This document shows positions 44,082 to 55,154 of a stretch of DNA of 64,000 bases, one piece after another (positions within the stretch are counted from its first letter, which is position 1; every line of letters begins with the position of its first letter). The DNA is taken from contig NZ_CP007220.1 in assembly GCF_001632805.1 (NCBI RefSeq), positions 4,278,001 through 4,342,000 on the forward strand, in the 5' to 3' direction. The position numbers were made by a program, and so were the translations under genes. A model generated the notes under the pieces. The model searched no databases, was not told the origin of the DNA, and saw only the letters and a list, made by a program, of their open reading frames with translations. This DNA comes from Mycobacteroides chelonae CCUG 47445 (GTDB taxonomy: Bacteria > Actinomycetota > Actinomycetes > Mycobacteriales > Mycobacteriaceae).

Positions 44082-45342
44082 CGCTCTGCCGCGCCCGCTC
44101 CACGCAATGCTGGTACATCGCCACCATCAGACAAAACCGTAACGGGTCCACGACCGCGCCGATCACCGCGCGAATAATTACGTCATAGTTGATCCAGAAG
44201 AACAGATCGTGCGGGCCAATTAAGGAAACCACTGCACGCCAAACCAACCCGTCCGATATGTTGGTGTCGTAGAAGGTGTCGCTCGGGAAGAGAAAAACCA
44301 GACCCATGAACGCCAGGATGTAGAACGCGACCGTGGTGACACCCGAGTGAAGCACCAAGCGCGCTGTGCCACCGAGCTTTTCCGCAATACCCAACATGTT
44401 TCGGCCGAACTCCGTGCCACGGGATTGCAGCACAGCGGGCACACGAATCCACCAGGCCCGCATTCTGCTCGCCGCCTGGGCCGAGCGCGCGACGATGCGA
44501 TCGCTCATCGTCTCTCCCACCGCCGCCTGGCTTGCCGTAATCCAGGTGGGACTGAGCGTGTTCGGGAGGACCAGCGCCGTGATGGCCAACCAGGTGAGAG
44601 GAAGCAGGATCACTGGGAGGAGTGCAAGCACGTTGTCGACCACCCACTCCTGGACGGCGCCAACAACGCCCAGATGCCTGAACGCCGCAGCCTTCTGGTC
44701 GTTGTACCAAACGACGATCTGTCGCTCTGAAATCCATTGTGGCGTGCCGAAAAGTTTCACACCTGAGGCAAAGAACAACAACGCGATCCAGGTCACCTCA
44801 AGATATGCGGCAATCAACTGCGTCCACGCCGGCAACCAATCTCGCAGTCGTGTCAGCACAAACCTCGCGATGAACGCGATGGCGATGACCGTGTACATGC
44901 GCCAGTCCGTGGTGAAGATGAACTTGTTGAGCTCGTCAGCTGACATCAACGCGCCCTGCTGAGAGAAGCTGGCAGCGTCGATTTTAGCGGCCTGGTAGCG
45001 GTCCATGTCCGCCACCGGCAGTTTCCACACCGCGAGCAGCGCCAGCACCGGGAGAACAGCGGGAGAGAGCCGATTCAGAAACGCCCACGGGCCGCCCGCA
45101 TCGCCGGAGTCGCGCAGGTTCTCCCCACTCAGCACCCAGATCATCAACACACAGGTACAGACCCGCACAAAGACCACCACGGGAACCAACAGGTCGCCCC
45201 AGAATCCGCCGACATGCACGCTGACCACGATCGCCAGCTGCAAGGCGCCGTACCCCAACAGCCAGCCGACGAGGTAGATGGCGACTAGCCACGGCCACCG
45301 CCGCCACCACAGCGCCGCCGTGCGTTTCAGGGTGTCCAACAC
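44068..45342 (-). CDS. Envelope module 2, protein D (polytopic membrane protein)
   Basis: 424 residues, paralogue of the protein at 40929 along its whole length. Shared segments include LWWRRWP at the start, HVGGFWGDLLVP, LPAWTQLIAAYLEVTW, GTPQWISERQIVVWY, LVLHSGVTTVAFYILAFMG and AVVDPLRFCLMVAMYQHCVE at the end. About eight membrane segments are visible. Unlike D1 it is not divergent from an A gene; it follows the lipoprotein gene at 45347-46039 by 4 bases and is probably co-transcribed with it. Confidence 0.78.
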   Translation of the reverse strand: MLDTLKRTAALWWRRWPWLVAIYLVGWLLGYGALQLAIVVSVHVGGFWGDLLVPVVVFVRVCTCVLMIWVLSGENLRDSGDAGGPWAFLNRLSPAVLPVLALLAVWKLPVADMDRYQAAKIDAASFSQQGALMSADELNKFIFTTDWRMYTVIAIAFIARFVLTRLRDWLPAWTQLIAAYLEVTWIALLFFASGVKLFGTPQWISERQIVVWYNDQKAAAFRHLGVVGAVQEWVVDNVLALLPVILLPLTWLAITALVLPNTLSPTWITASQAAVGETMSDRIVARSAQAASRMRAWWIRVPAVLQSRGTEFGRNMLGIAEKLGGTARLVLHSGVTTVAFYILAFMGLVFLFPSDTFYDTNISDGLVWRAVVSLIGPHDLFFWINYDVIIRAVIGAVVDPLRFCLMVAMYQHCVERARQSVNAP

Positions 45343-45346
45343 GGGC

Positions 45347-46039
45347 CTAGCCCCTGACCGCCTTGACGGCCTTTACCAACAGCGCCTGCAGCGCACTGAC
45401 ATCGGAGTAGCCCACACCCTGCACCTTCAGCCCATGGTGGTCATCGAGATCGATCTCATACATAACCTGTTCGAAGGAGACCCCCGGACCGGAAGTAAGC
45501 GGTTTGATCACCGATCGCGTGCCATGCACCTTCAACCCGTCGATATCGGGTGTCTCGATGGTCTCGACGGTGCCCTCCACCTTGTCCGGGATGACCATCG
45601 TGGAGTTTTCGCAGCCCTCCTTGTAGAAAGACTCCAAGGACACGGGTGTGGGGGATTCCGTCGCGATCACGTTGATCATCTTCGGCAGCGGCAGGCCCGG
45701 TGCCACGGCCTCAGTGGTGACTCCATTTATCATTTCCATGGTGGCGCCTACCATCTTGGGGATGCGGCCCATGATCGATTCCGCGCATTCCGGCGGATCG
45801 AAGGTCGCGGCATCCATGCCACCGTTCATTTGATCGAGCTTGTCCTTGGTCAGCACCGAGCGCGGCAACCGCTGCACCGTGAAACCTGGGGGGAATTGGT
45901 CCTGCAGCTTGCCGACAGCGGTGATGTCGACGGGGTGCACCGGGCTGGGTGGCGGCGCGTCATCGCCGCCCTTCGAACACGACACCACCAGCGCACCGAC
46001 AGCGATGCCCCCAACTATCCACGCTCTTCCGCGATCCAT
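45347..46039 (-). CDS. Putative lipoprotein upstream of D2
   Basis: 230 residues. The signal peptide ends in VVSC (Cys21), followed by a short Pro-rich linker. The mature part resembles DUF5642-type mycobacterial lipoproteins: KLQDQFPPGFTVQRLPRSVL, a Cys in DPPECAES and another in KEGCENST, then GLKVHGTRSVIK. I know no function. A GAGGGGG site precedes the ATG at 46039. Its close spacing to D2 suggests it works with the envelope module. Confidence 0.77.
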   Translation of the reverse strand: MDRGRAWIVGGIAVGALVVSCSKGGDDAPPPSPVHPVDITAVGKLQDQFPPGFTVQRLPRSVLTKDKLDQMNGGMDAATFDPPECAESIMGRIPKMVGATMEMINGVTTEAVAPGLPLPKMINVIATESPTPVSLESFYKEGCENSTMVIPDKVEGTVETIETPDIDGLKVHGTRSVIKPLTSGPGVSFEQVMYEIDLDDHHGLKVQGVGYSDVSALQALLVKAVKAVRG

Positions 46040-46092
46040 TTAGCGCCCCCTCGTTTCTGGCAAACCTTTTGCCAGAAAGATTCAAGCACGAG

Positions 46093-47829
46093 TCATTGGT
46101 CTTCGTGCGCATATCTGCCACCGGCACCCAGCGAGGCCAGAGCCGCGATCGCCATCATCAGCGCGGCGGCGACGAACACCACCACCAGACCGGCATGGAA
46201 GGGTTCGGTGATGAGATTCGGGAAGAACGACTGCCCGGTCAACTCGGCCGCGTTGACCCCTGGCTGCTCCAGAGCACCTGACGGAGCGAGCAATTCACTG
46301 ATCGGGTTATAGCCGAGGAACGCCGCGAACAGGCTGCCCACGGGCGGCATATTGGACACCTCGGCAGCGGTGGCGGCGGGCACGCCCTGCGCGGTCAAGC
46401 CCGACTGCATCGCGGAGGGCATGGTGGCGGACAGCCCGACGATCATGAGCGAGAAGAAGATTCCAATGGACAGCGAGTTGCCCGCGTTGAAGAACGTGCC
46501 GCGCACACCCGAGGCGGCGCCGCGCTGATGCGCCGGGACGCTGGACATGATGGCCGCGGTGTTGGGTGCGGTGAAGATGGCCGATCCCAACCCGTTGAGA
46601 AAGATGAGCGCCGCGAAGGCCCAGTAATTGAAGTTCACCGGAATGGCGATGAGCGCCAGGAACGTCACCGCCGACAGCACCATGCCGCCGGTGGCGAACG
46701 GCCGGGCGCCATAGCGGTCCGAGAGCACACCGGCCACCGGGCCGGCCAACAGGAAGCCAAGTGTCATGGGCAGCAGGAAGATTCCCGCCCACAGCGGGGT
46801 CGATTCATAGCTATATCCGCGCAATGGCAACCAGATGCCCTGCAGCCAGATGATAAGCATGAACTGCAGACCGCCACGACCCACCGACGCCAGTAGATTG
46901 GCCAGGTTCCCCAGGCCGAACGCGCGGTTCTTGAACAAGCGCATATCCAGCATCGGGTCGGCCACCCGAGACTCGATCACACAGAACAGCACCAGCAGAG
47001 CGACACCGGCGATCAACGATCCGTAGACCAGCGGGTTGCCCCATCCGGTATTTGAATTGCCGTACGGCTGAATGCCATACGTAATGCCGGTGAGCAGCAC
47101 AGTCAGCCCCAGCGCGACGGTCACGGTTCCGGCCCAGTCCAGCTTTCCCGGCGTGGGTTGGTCGATCTCGACGAGCGACCGGTACGACCACACGGTGCCC
47201 AGCAAGCCCAGCGGAACCCCTACCCAGAAGATGGCGCGCCAATCCCATTCGGAGAGCACGCCTCCGATCAACAGCCCTAGGAAGGACCCGGCCACCGCGG
47301 CCACCTGGTTGATGCCCAGCGCCAGACCGCGCTGTGTGGAGGGGAAGGCATCGGTCAGGATGGCCGACGAGTTGGCCATCAGCATGGCCCCACCCACCCC
47401 TTGCACCACGCGCCAAGCGATGAGCCAGACCGCACCGCCGCCGTAGTGGAAGGGATCGAACGAGAGCACTACCGCCGCAACGGTGAAGACGACGAAGCCC
47501 ATGTTGTATATCCGGACCCGCCCGTACATGTCGCCGAGGCGACCGAACAAGACGACCAACACCGCGGAGGCCAACAGATAACCCATGAGCATCCAGAGCA
47601 GATAGCTCACGTTCCCGGCAGCCAGCGGGTTCAGACCGATGCCGCGGAATATGGCCGGAAGCGAGATCAGGACGATCGACGAGTTAATGGTCGCCAGCAG
47701 CACACCCAGCGTGGTGTTGGACAGCGCCACCCACTTGTAGTGCGGATGGTCGCGGTCCACCCGGAGCCGTCGCCGCGCGGTCTCGATGTCCGCAGCTGTT
47801 TCGTCGGTCCGTGTCATCAAGTCAGTCAT
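46093..47829 (-). CDS. MFS transporter, DHA2 (14-helix) drug efflux type
   Basis: 578 residues from the ATG at 47829 (AAGGG site 5 bases upstream; a GTG at 47835 is also possible). The first transmembrane segment has TTLGVLLATINSSIVLISLP, the DHA2 motif D1 region lacking the usual Asp. The cytoplasmic loop LFGRLGDMYGRVRIYNMGF is motif A, and GINQVAAVAGSFLGLLIGG is the antiporter motif C. About 14 membrane segments are present, plus a long loop near the C-terminus. The substrate is unknown. Confidence 0.88.
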   Translation of the reverse strand: MTDLMTRTDETAADIETARRRLRVDRDHPHYKWVALSNTTLGVLLATINSSIVLISLPAIFRGIGLNPLAAGNVSYLLWMLMGYLLASAVLVVLFGRLGDMYGRVRIYNMGFVVFTVAAVVLSFDPFHYGGGAVWLIAWRVVQGVGGAMLMANSSAILTDAFPSTQRGLALGINQVAAVAGSFLGLLIGGVLSEWDWRAIFWVGVPLGLLGTVWSYRSLVEIDQPTPGKLDWAGTVTVALGLTVLLTGITYGIQPYGNSNTGWGNPLVYGSLIAGVALLVLFCVIESRVADPMLDMRLFKNRAFGLGNLANLLASVGRGGLQFMLIIWLQGIWLPLRGYSYESTPLWAGIFLLPMTLGFLLAGPVAGVLSDRYGARPFATGGMVLSAVTFLALIAIPVNFNYWAFAALIFLNGLGSAIFTAPNTAAIMSSVPAHQRGAASGVRGTFFNAGNSLSIGIFFSLMIVGLSATMPSAMQSGLTAQGVPAATAAEVSNMPPVGSLFAAFLGYNPISELLAPSGALEQPGVNAAELTGQSFFPNLITEPFHAGLVVVFVAAALMMAIAALASLGAGGRYAHEDQ

Positions 47830-47920
47830 CGTCACCCTTGTTGCGCGCTTCTCCCCGACGCGGCCAGCGGAGCATCCCAGCCCGGCCGTCTGTGGACACC
47901 ACCGTGCACAACTTTAGCAA

Positions 47921-47936
47921 GGGAAACTATATTCCC
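47921..47936. promoter_or_regulatory. Inverted repeat in the MFS-thiC intergenic region
   Basis: GGGAAACTATATTCCC has 5-bp arms around an AT core that contains a minus-strand TATAGT, a possible -10 for the MFS gene 92 bp away. It could be an operator for the exporter. Apart from this and the riboswitch, the 378-bp gap from 47830 to 48207 shows no other feature. Confidence 0.35.
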
Positions 47937-48114
47937 AAAACTTTCGAGCCCTCGTCTGTCAGATCGGGCTTCGGGCGCATGCCTCATGCGGTTCGAGCGC
48001 GAGCCTGACGCGTAAATCTGGCCGGAAATCCGGGTGAGGCTCGCACTCGACGGAGAAATCAGTGGCTCACCGAGTAGCGTGGCCAGTGTTCGTCAACGAA
48101 CAGCCCCAAACAAA

Positions 48115-49839
<1,725 letters not shown>

Positions 49840-49841
49840 GC

Positions 49842-50675
49842 ATGAACGCCTTCTTGCCCCTCCCGGAGCCGGGCGTTACCCCGGTGCGTGCGATGACCAT
49901 CGCCGGGTCCGACTCCGGGGGCGGGGCGGGTATCCAAGCCGATATGCGCACCATGGCGCTGCTCGGCGTGCACGGATGCGTGGCGGTCACCGCGGTGACC
50001 GTGCAGAACTCGGTGGGTGTCAGGGACTTTCACGAGATTCCGGCACAGGTGGTGGCAGCGCAGATGGACGCGGTCATCACCGATATCGGCATCCAGGCGG
50101 CCAAGACCGGGATGCTGGCCTCCGCACCGATCATCGAGGCCATCGCGCAGGCATGGTCGCAGCTGGCGCCTAACGTGCCCCTGGTCGTCGATCCGGTGTG
50201 CGCGTCCATGCACGGCGATCCGCTGCTGCACCCCAGTGCACTGGATGCCCTACGCACACAGCTATTTCCGTTGGCAACCCTCGTCACTCCCAATCTGGAC
50301 GAGGTACGCCTGCTGGTGGACGTCGATGTAGTCGACGAGGAATCGCAAAGGGAAGCGGCGCGAAAACTGCATGCTCTCGGCCCCCAGTGGGCGCTGGTGA
50401 AGGGCGGGCACCTTCGATCCAGTGATACCAGCACCGACCTGCTCTTCGACGGCACCGAGTTTCACTACTTCCCCGTCGAGCGGGTAGACACCGGCCACGA
50501 TCACGGCGCCGGCGACACCCTCGCCGCATCTATCAGTTGCGCACTGGCCCATGGTTTTTCCGTAGTCGAGGCGGTGGCATTCGGGAAACGTTGGATCACC
50601 GAGTGCCTGCGAGCCGCATATCCGCTTGGCCGAGGCCACGGACCGGTATCGGCCCTCTTTAGACTCAACGCGTGA
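49842..50675 (+). CDS. thiD: ThiD, HMP/HMP-P kinase
   Basis: 277-residue ribokinase-family enzyme that phosphorylates HMP-P to HMP-PP in thiamine synthesis. Motifs are [20 protein letters not shown] near the start, [10 protein letters not shown] (about 87-96), [15 protein letters not shown] and the ATP/anion-hole segment [17 protein letters not shown] (about 222-238). The ATG at 49842 is 2 bases past the thiC stop; a GTG at 49836 is an alternative. It is co-transcribed with thiC under riboswitch control. Confidence 0.95.
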   Translation: MNAFLPLPEPGVTPVRAMTIAGSDSGGGAGIQADMRTMALLGVHGCVAVTAVTVQNSVGVRDFHEIPAQVVAAQMDAVITDIGIQAAKTGMLASAPIIEAIAQAWSQLAPNVPLVVDPVCASMHGDPLLHPSALDALRTQLFPLATLVTPNLDEVRLLVDVDVVDEESQREAARKLHALGPQWALVKGGHLRSSDTSTDLLFDGTEFHYFPVERVDTGHDHGAGDTLAASISCALAHGFSVVEAVAFGKRWITECLRAAYPLGRGHGPVSALFRLNA

Positions 50676-51316
50676 GCACCGAGGAACTTCCGGATATCGC
50701 CGGAATTGCACATCACCCCGACGGGCAGCCGCATGGCGCCGTGGTGCTCACCCACGGGGCCGGCGGTAGCTGCCACTCCCCCATGCTGCGCTTGTTGTGT
50801 ACGGCGTGGGCCGAACGCGGCTGGCTGGCACTACGTTTCGATATGCCCTTCCGACGCAACCGGCCCAGCGGTCCGCCCTCGGCCTCATCGGCCGACAAGG
50901 ACCGCGCGGGCATCGCCGAGGTGATCGACAAGGCGCGCGCCATGGTGGATGGCCCGCTCCTGGCCGGCGGTCATTCGTATGGCGGACGCCAGACCTCGAT
51001 GCTCGTATCGGAAAAGGGGCCGATCATCGACGTCCTGACGTTGTTCTCCTACCCCCTGCATCCGCCCGGTAAGCCCGATCGGCTTCGCACCGAACATCTG
51101 CCCGGCATCGCGGTTCCGACGGTGTTCACCCATGGCACCTCGGATGCGTTCGGCACCATCGCCGAAATCAAGGCGGCGTCGGCCCTGATACCGGGCGGAG
51201 CGACGATCGTGGAGATCACCGGCGCGCGTCATGACTTGGGGTCCAAGACAATCGACGTCCCGGCCCTCGCGATCGACGCGGCACTGACGGTTCTGAAGCG
51301 AACTGACGGAACCTAA
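50672..51316 (+). CDS. Alpha/beta-hydrolase, dienelactone hydrolase-like (Rv0421c-like)
   Basis: 214-residue alpha/beta hydrolase. The oxyanion region is VVLTHGAGGSCHSP, the nucleophile elbow GGHSYGGRQ (Ser near residue 102), Asp lies in FTHGTSDAFG and His in GARHDLGSK. It resembles the KAT/YcjY-type hydrolases of unknown substrate. The GTG overlaps the thiD stop (GTGA). TAGACT with a 6-base spacer precedes it, so it may also have a leaderless transcript of its own. It overlaps the convergent TetR gene by 4 bases. Confidence 0.88.
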   Translation: MSTEELPDIAGIAHHPDGQPHGAVVLTHGAGGSCHSPMLRLLCTAWAERGWLALRFDMPFRRNRPSGPPSASSADKDRAGIAEVIDKARAMVDGPLLAGGHSYGGRQTSMLVSEKGPIIDVLTLFSYPLHPPGKPDRLRTEHLPGIAVPTVFTHGTSDAFGTIAEIKAASALIPGGATIVEITGARHDLGSKTIDVPALAIDAALTVLKRTDGT

Positions 51317-51933
51317 CCCTCGCCGACCGTACGCCAGTCGCATGTCAGCAACTGCGCCGCTCTCCGCAGGTCGGCCTCGGCCTGCGCCACGGTGAGACCA
51401 CCGTTGAGGCACACCTGAATACAGCCGAACCACTGGTGCACCAGCAGCCTGATCACGGCCTCATCCTCTTCGGACGGATCGGAAAGACCGGCCACCTCGG
51501 AAATCAGCTCATGGAATCGCTTCTCGACCTGCATCAGGTCCGGCACCTCGGCCAGCGACGCCGAGTTCGAGGACCGAATCATCGCGATCGCCAGCATGCG
51601 GCGCCGTGTCAGGCCGCGCAGCGCGCGTACCAACGCTTCGCCCACCCGATCGGCCGCCGTTTCCTTCCCGTCCGGAGAGACGGGAATGCGGCCGACAAGT
51701 CGTTCCGATTCCCGGACGAGTGCCGACACGAACAGATGCCGCTTCGTCGGGAAGTAGCGATACAACGTGCCGATGGCAACGTTGGCGTGCTTGGCGACGT
51801 CGTGCATCTGGACGTGGTCGAGCTCGCGCGTCATGGCGAGTTCTTCGGCCGCGTCGAGCATGCGCTTGTACTGCTCATGTTGGCGCCGGGTCGACGGCAT
51901 GGCGGCTGGCCGCACCGGTGACACTTCAACCAT
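51313..51933 (-). CDS. TetR-family regulator similar to KstR
   Basis: 206 residues from the ATG at 51933 (a GTG at 51942 is also possible). The N-terminal helix-turn-helix reads VQMHDVAKHANVAIGTLYRY, then FPTKRHLFVSALVRE. From memory this is very close to the DNA-binding region of KstR (Rv3574), the cholesterol regulon repressor. The ligand-binding C-terminal half differs. KstR proper is normally encoded elsewhere, so this is probably a paralogue. A consensus KstR-type operator lies 41 bp upstream, suggesting autoregulation or membership of the KstR regulon. Confidence 0.82.
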   Translation of the reverse strand: MVEVSPVRPAAMPSTRRQHEQYKRMLDAAEELAMTRELDHVQMHDVAKHANVAIGTLYRYFPTKRHLFVSALVRESERLVGRIPVSPDGKETAADRVGEALVRALRGLTRRRMLAIAMIRSSNSASLAEVPDLMQVEKRFHELISEVAGLSDPSEEDEAVIRLLVHQWFGCIQVCLNGGLTVAQAEADLRRAAQLLTCDWRTVGEG

Positions 51934-51974
51934 GGCGCTCACGATCTTTTCACCTGCATAAATAACCCCGAAAC

Positions 51975-51988
51975 TGGAACCTGTTCTA
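51975..51988. promoter_or_regulatory. KstR-type operator upstream of the KstR-like TetR gene
   Basis: TGGAACCTGTTCTA satisfies TnnAACnnGTTnnA. It lies between the TetR gene (starts 51933, minus) and the 3' end of the PucR gene, so the TetR gene is its only obvious target. Confidence 0.75.
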
Positions 51989-52039
51989 AATAAGGTAGCA
52001 CTACCGCAGGCCTGCGCACTGCGATTTCGCGGTCCTGTT

Positions 52040-53569
52040 TCAGATCCCGGCGTTCGGTGTTCCCGCCAGCATCGCCAGCAGCAGCTCCGCGCGTACCCGC
52101 GCGATATCGAGGTCACAGACCAGCAGCGCTTGTACCGTCTCGATACGTTTGCGCAGCGTATGGCGGTGTACGCCGACCGCAGCAGCCGCCGATTCCCAAT
52201 GGCCGTTCGCCTCCAGATAGGCCCGCAGGGACACCATCAGGTCGGTACCGTGGCTGGCGTCGTGCTCGACGATGGGTGCCAACGTCGCATTGGCAACGGC
52301 GATCAGCACCTCACGACTCGCGCCGAAGGACAGCAGCGCGCTGCCGGCGAGCGAGGTGAACTCCAGCGGTGTACCACCGCGCTCGGCCACCGACGCGGCG
52401 AGCTTCGCGTTCTGTACCGCATCACCTAGCCGCCCCACCGCGTGCGCTCCACTCAACCCGGCTCGCAGCCCCTTACGCGTGCGCCCATCCACGTCGGTGA
52501 ACAATTTTCGGGTGAATTCGGCGGTCTCCGCTCCCGGCAGGACGACGATGAGGCGGCACTCGGCGGCGTGCGCAAAGACCGGGTAGCCCGCCGCCTCCAT
52601 GGCACGGGTGACCGCGGACTGCACCCGCCGCAGCGCCGCCTGTGATTCGGCATCCACCACCAACGCCCGGATCCGCCCGCGCCCGTCGGCCGCCTGCGCC
52701 AGTTGCGCCCATACCGGTTCCAGGTTCCGTTCATCGCCGAGCAGCAGCCCCAGGGCCTGCCCATTCAACTGCCGCTGCACGTCCTGCAGCCGCGACGGCT
52801 TATCGAAATCCAAGGCCAACAAGGAGTTTGCGTGCCCCAGCAGCACCTGATCCACGAAGGTCAAGGGCGTCTTACTGACAACGGCCAACACTCCGTAGGA
52901 CGTACCGCCCACACCTATCGTCTGTTGCGCAACGGCAACTTCCGGGCCCAGTTGTTGGGCGACGGCCGATGCGCCCGGGGTCAATGCGCCGCGGACGAGA
53001 TTGATCGTCGCGACATCCAGATTGCGTGGATGACTGGCGATCACCGTGCCACCCGAGTCCAGCACCACGACATTCGCACGCAGCGACCGCCCGAGCTCCG
53101 CCGTGACCGCCTGCACACCTCCGTTGACGATTGCGCGGGTGATCCGGGGCTGGGCCCGCGATGCGCGCAGCACGCCGTCGTACTCCAGTTCGGCGATGTG
53201 CGTGCTCACCGCCTTGACCACTGCGGCGAAGGGGGTGCGCAGGGGCACCTCCAACAACGGCATACCCAGCTCGTCGGCGGCAGCCACCAACTCCCCCGGC
53301 ACCTCGTCAAACGTCAGACCGATACCGAATCCCAATGCGGCGACACCATTTTCATCCAGCGCCCGCAGGTAGCCCAGCCGTTCCGGCGCCCTCGTGGGCA
53401 GACCGATCCCGGTGGTGAGCACCAGCTCGCCACCGGATAGCCATTGGGCGGGGTCGGCGAGTTCTGTGGTGAGCGCCAAATTGACCTCGCGCCCCAGACC
53501 TGCGGCGCCGCCCTTCAAGGTGAGTTTCAGGTCCGGCTGATCCAACACCCAACGCACCGGAACAGTCAC
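52040..53569 (-). CDS. PucR-family transcriptional regulator
   Basis: 509 residues. The N-terminal PucR domain (about 10-130) includes LTTGIGLPTRAPERLGYLRA. A GGDEF-like/CdaR middle domain follows (about 270-400). The C-terminal helix-turn-helix AAAVGVHRHTLRKRIETVQA is near residues 460-480. Family members regulate purine, GABA or polyamine catabolism. It is divergent from the aldehyde dehydrogenase and amine oxidase genes, so it is the likely activator of the polyamine operon. The GTG start at 53569 is tentative. The 146-bp gap holds a TTGACG -35-like box facing the operon. Confidence 0.88.
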   Translation of the reverse strand: MTVPVRWVLDQPDLKLTLKGGAAGLGREVNLALTTELADPAQWLSGGELVLTTGIGLPTRAPERLGYLRALDENGVAALGFGIGLTFDEVPGELVAAADELGMPLLEVPLRTPFAAVVKAVSTHIAELEYDGVLRASRAQPRITRAIVNGGVQAVTAELGRSLRANVVVLDSGGTVIASHPRNLDVATINLVRGALTPGASAVAQQLGPEVAVAQQTIGVGGTSYGVLAVVSKTPLTFVDQVLLGHANSLLALDFDKPSRLQDVQRQLNGQALGLLLGDERNLEPVWAQLAQAADGRGRIRALVVDAESQAALRRVQSAVTRAMEAAGYPVFAHAAECRLIVVLPGAETAEFTRKLFTDVDGRTRKGLRAGLSGAHAVGRLGDAVQNAKLAASVAERGGTPLEFTSLAGSALLSFGASREVLIAVANATLAPIVEHDASHGTDLMVSLRAYLEANGHWESAAAAVGVHRHTLRKRIETVQALLVCDLDIARVRAELLLAMLAGTPNAGI

Positions 53570-53715
53570 CTCACGGGACTGTACAGAATGGTGAAAAACA
53601 CCGCCAAGATTCCCCGAATTGTCGGATGATCAAGGATGTGTCCTGTCGCACACTGGTTGTCTGCGTGCTTTCTTGACGTGCTTAGACGGATTCCCTCGAC
53701 GGATGGACGTGCAAC

Positions 53716-55152
53716 ATGCCGGACTCGATACTGCAGAACTACATTGACGGCCAGTTCGTCGATTCTTTATCCCTGAAATCTACCGAGCCCATCGATCTGA
53801 TCAACCCGGTCGATGAGTCGGTGGTGGGCCGCGCCCCCGTGTCCACCGCCGACGACGTGAACGCGGCGGTGAGCGCCGCCGAACGTGCCTTCGCCACCTG
53901 GGGCAAGACCACACCGAGCGTCCGGCAGCAGGCGCTGCTCAAACTCGCCGACGCGATCGAGGCGCATATCGACGAGATCGTCGAGGCCCAATGCCGAAAC
54001 ACCGGTCAGCCGAAGGCGGTCATCGCTGCCGAAGAGGTGACCGTGAGCGCCGACCAGCTCCGGTTCTTCGCGGGAGCCGCGCGACTTGTCGAAGGTAAAT
54101 CTGCCGGCGAGTACATGGAGGGGTTCACCTCCTATGTTCGGCGCGAGCCGATCGGGGTTGTCGGACAGGTGACCCCGTGGAACTACCCGTTCATGATGGC
54201 AATCTGGAAGATCGGCCCCGCGCTGGCAGCCGGCAACACCATAGTGCTCAAGCCCAGTGACACCACTCCGGAAAGCACACTGGTGCTGGCCCGGCTGACG
54301 AAGGGGATCTTGCCCGACGGCGTCTTCAACGTTGTGTTGGGTACCGCGACCACCGGCTCCGAATTGGTGAGTCATCCCGCGATCGGCTTGGTGTCCATCA
54401 CGGGGTCGGTGCGGGCCGGCATCGCCGTCGCGGCCTCGGCAGCCGAACAGCTCAAGCGCAGCCACCTCGAACTCGGCGGCAAGGCCCCGGTCGTGGTGTT
54501 CGGTGACGTCGATATCGACAAGGCGGCCACCGGTATCGCACAGGCCGCCTTCTTCAACGCCGGCCAGGACTGCACGGCCGCCACCCGGGTGATCGTGCAC
54601 CGGTCGATCCATGACAAGTTCGTCAGCGCCCTCAACTCCGCGGCACAGACATTGCGGCCGGGCCTGCCCGATGACGCCGACAGCTTCTACGGGCCCATGA
54701 ACAACATCAACCACTTCACCGCGGTCACCAAGAAACTCGATAACCTGCCGGCACACGCGACGGTCGTGACCGGCGGAAAACGTTGGGGCGACAAGGGCTT
54801 CTTCATTGAGCCCACCATCGTCACCGGTGTGCGCCAGGACGACTCGATCGTCCAGGAAGAGACCTTCGGGCCGATCTTGACCGTCCAATCGTTTGACGAC
54901 GCGGACGAAGCCGTCCGGCTGGCCAACGGAGTGCGTTACGCACTGGCATCCAGTGTGTGGACCAAGGATCACGAAACCGCCGAGAAATTCACGCGTGAGC
55001 TAGATTTCGGTTGTGTCTGGGTCAATTGCCATATTCCACTGGTCGCCGAGATGCCGCACGGCGGGTTCAAGTACTCCGGCTACGGCAAGGACCTCTCGGC
55101 CTACGGCGTGGAGGACTACACCCGGATCAAACACGTGATGAGCGCGCACTAG
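53716..55152 (+). CDS. Aldehyde dehydrogenase, probable gamma-aminobutyraldehyde dehydrogenase
   Basis: 478-residue NAD-dependent aldehyde dehydrogenase. The catalytic Cys286 is in NAGQDCTAATR and Glu252 in LELGGKAP; TPWNYPFMMAIWKIGPALAA (about 154-173) and the SITGSVRAGI cofactor loop are standard. Motif details (QDCTA, VAEMPHGGFKYSGYGKDLS) match PatD-type aminobutyraldehyde dehydrogenases. It would oxidise the 4-aminobutanal made by the adjacent amine oxidase to GABA. First gene of the operon, 2 bases before the amine oxidase ATG. Confidence 0.87.
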   Translation: MPDSILQNYIDGQFVDSLSLKSTEPIDLINPVDESVVGRAPVSTADDVNAAVSAAERAFATWGKTTPSVRQQALLKLADAIEAHIDEIVEAQCRNTGQPKAVIAAEEVTVSADQLRFFAGAARLVEGKSAGEYMEGFTSYVRREPIGVVGQVTPWNYPFMMAIWKIGPALAAGNTIVLKPSDTTPESTLVLARLTKGILPDGVFNVVLGTATTGSELVSHPAIGLVSITGSVRAGIAVAASAAEQLKRSHLELGGKAPVVVFGDVDIDKAATGIAQAAFFNAGQDCTAATRVIVHRSIHDKFVSALNSAAQTLRPGLPDDADSFYGPMNNINHFTAVTKKLDNLPAHATVVTGGKRWGDKGFFIEPTIVTGVRQDDSIVQEETFGPILTVQSFDDADEAVRLANGVRYALASSVWTKDHETAEKFTRELDFGCVWVNCHIPLVAEMPHGGFKYSGYGKDLSAYGVEDYTRIKHVMSAH

Positions 55153-55154
55153 CA

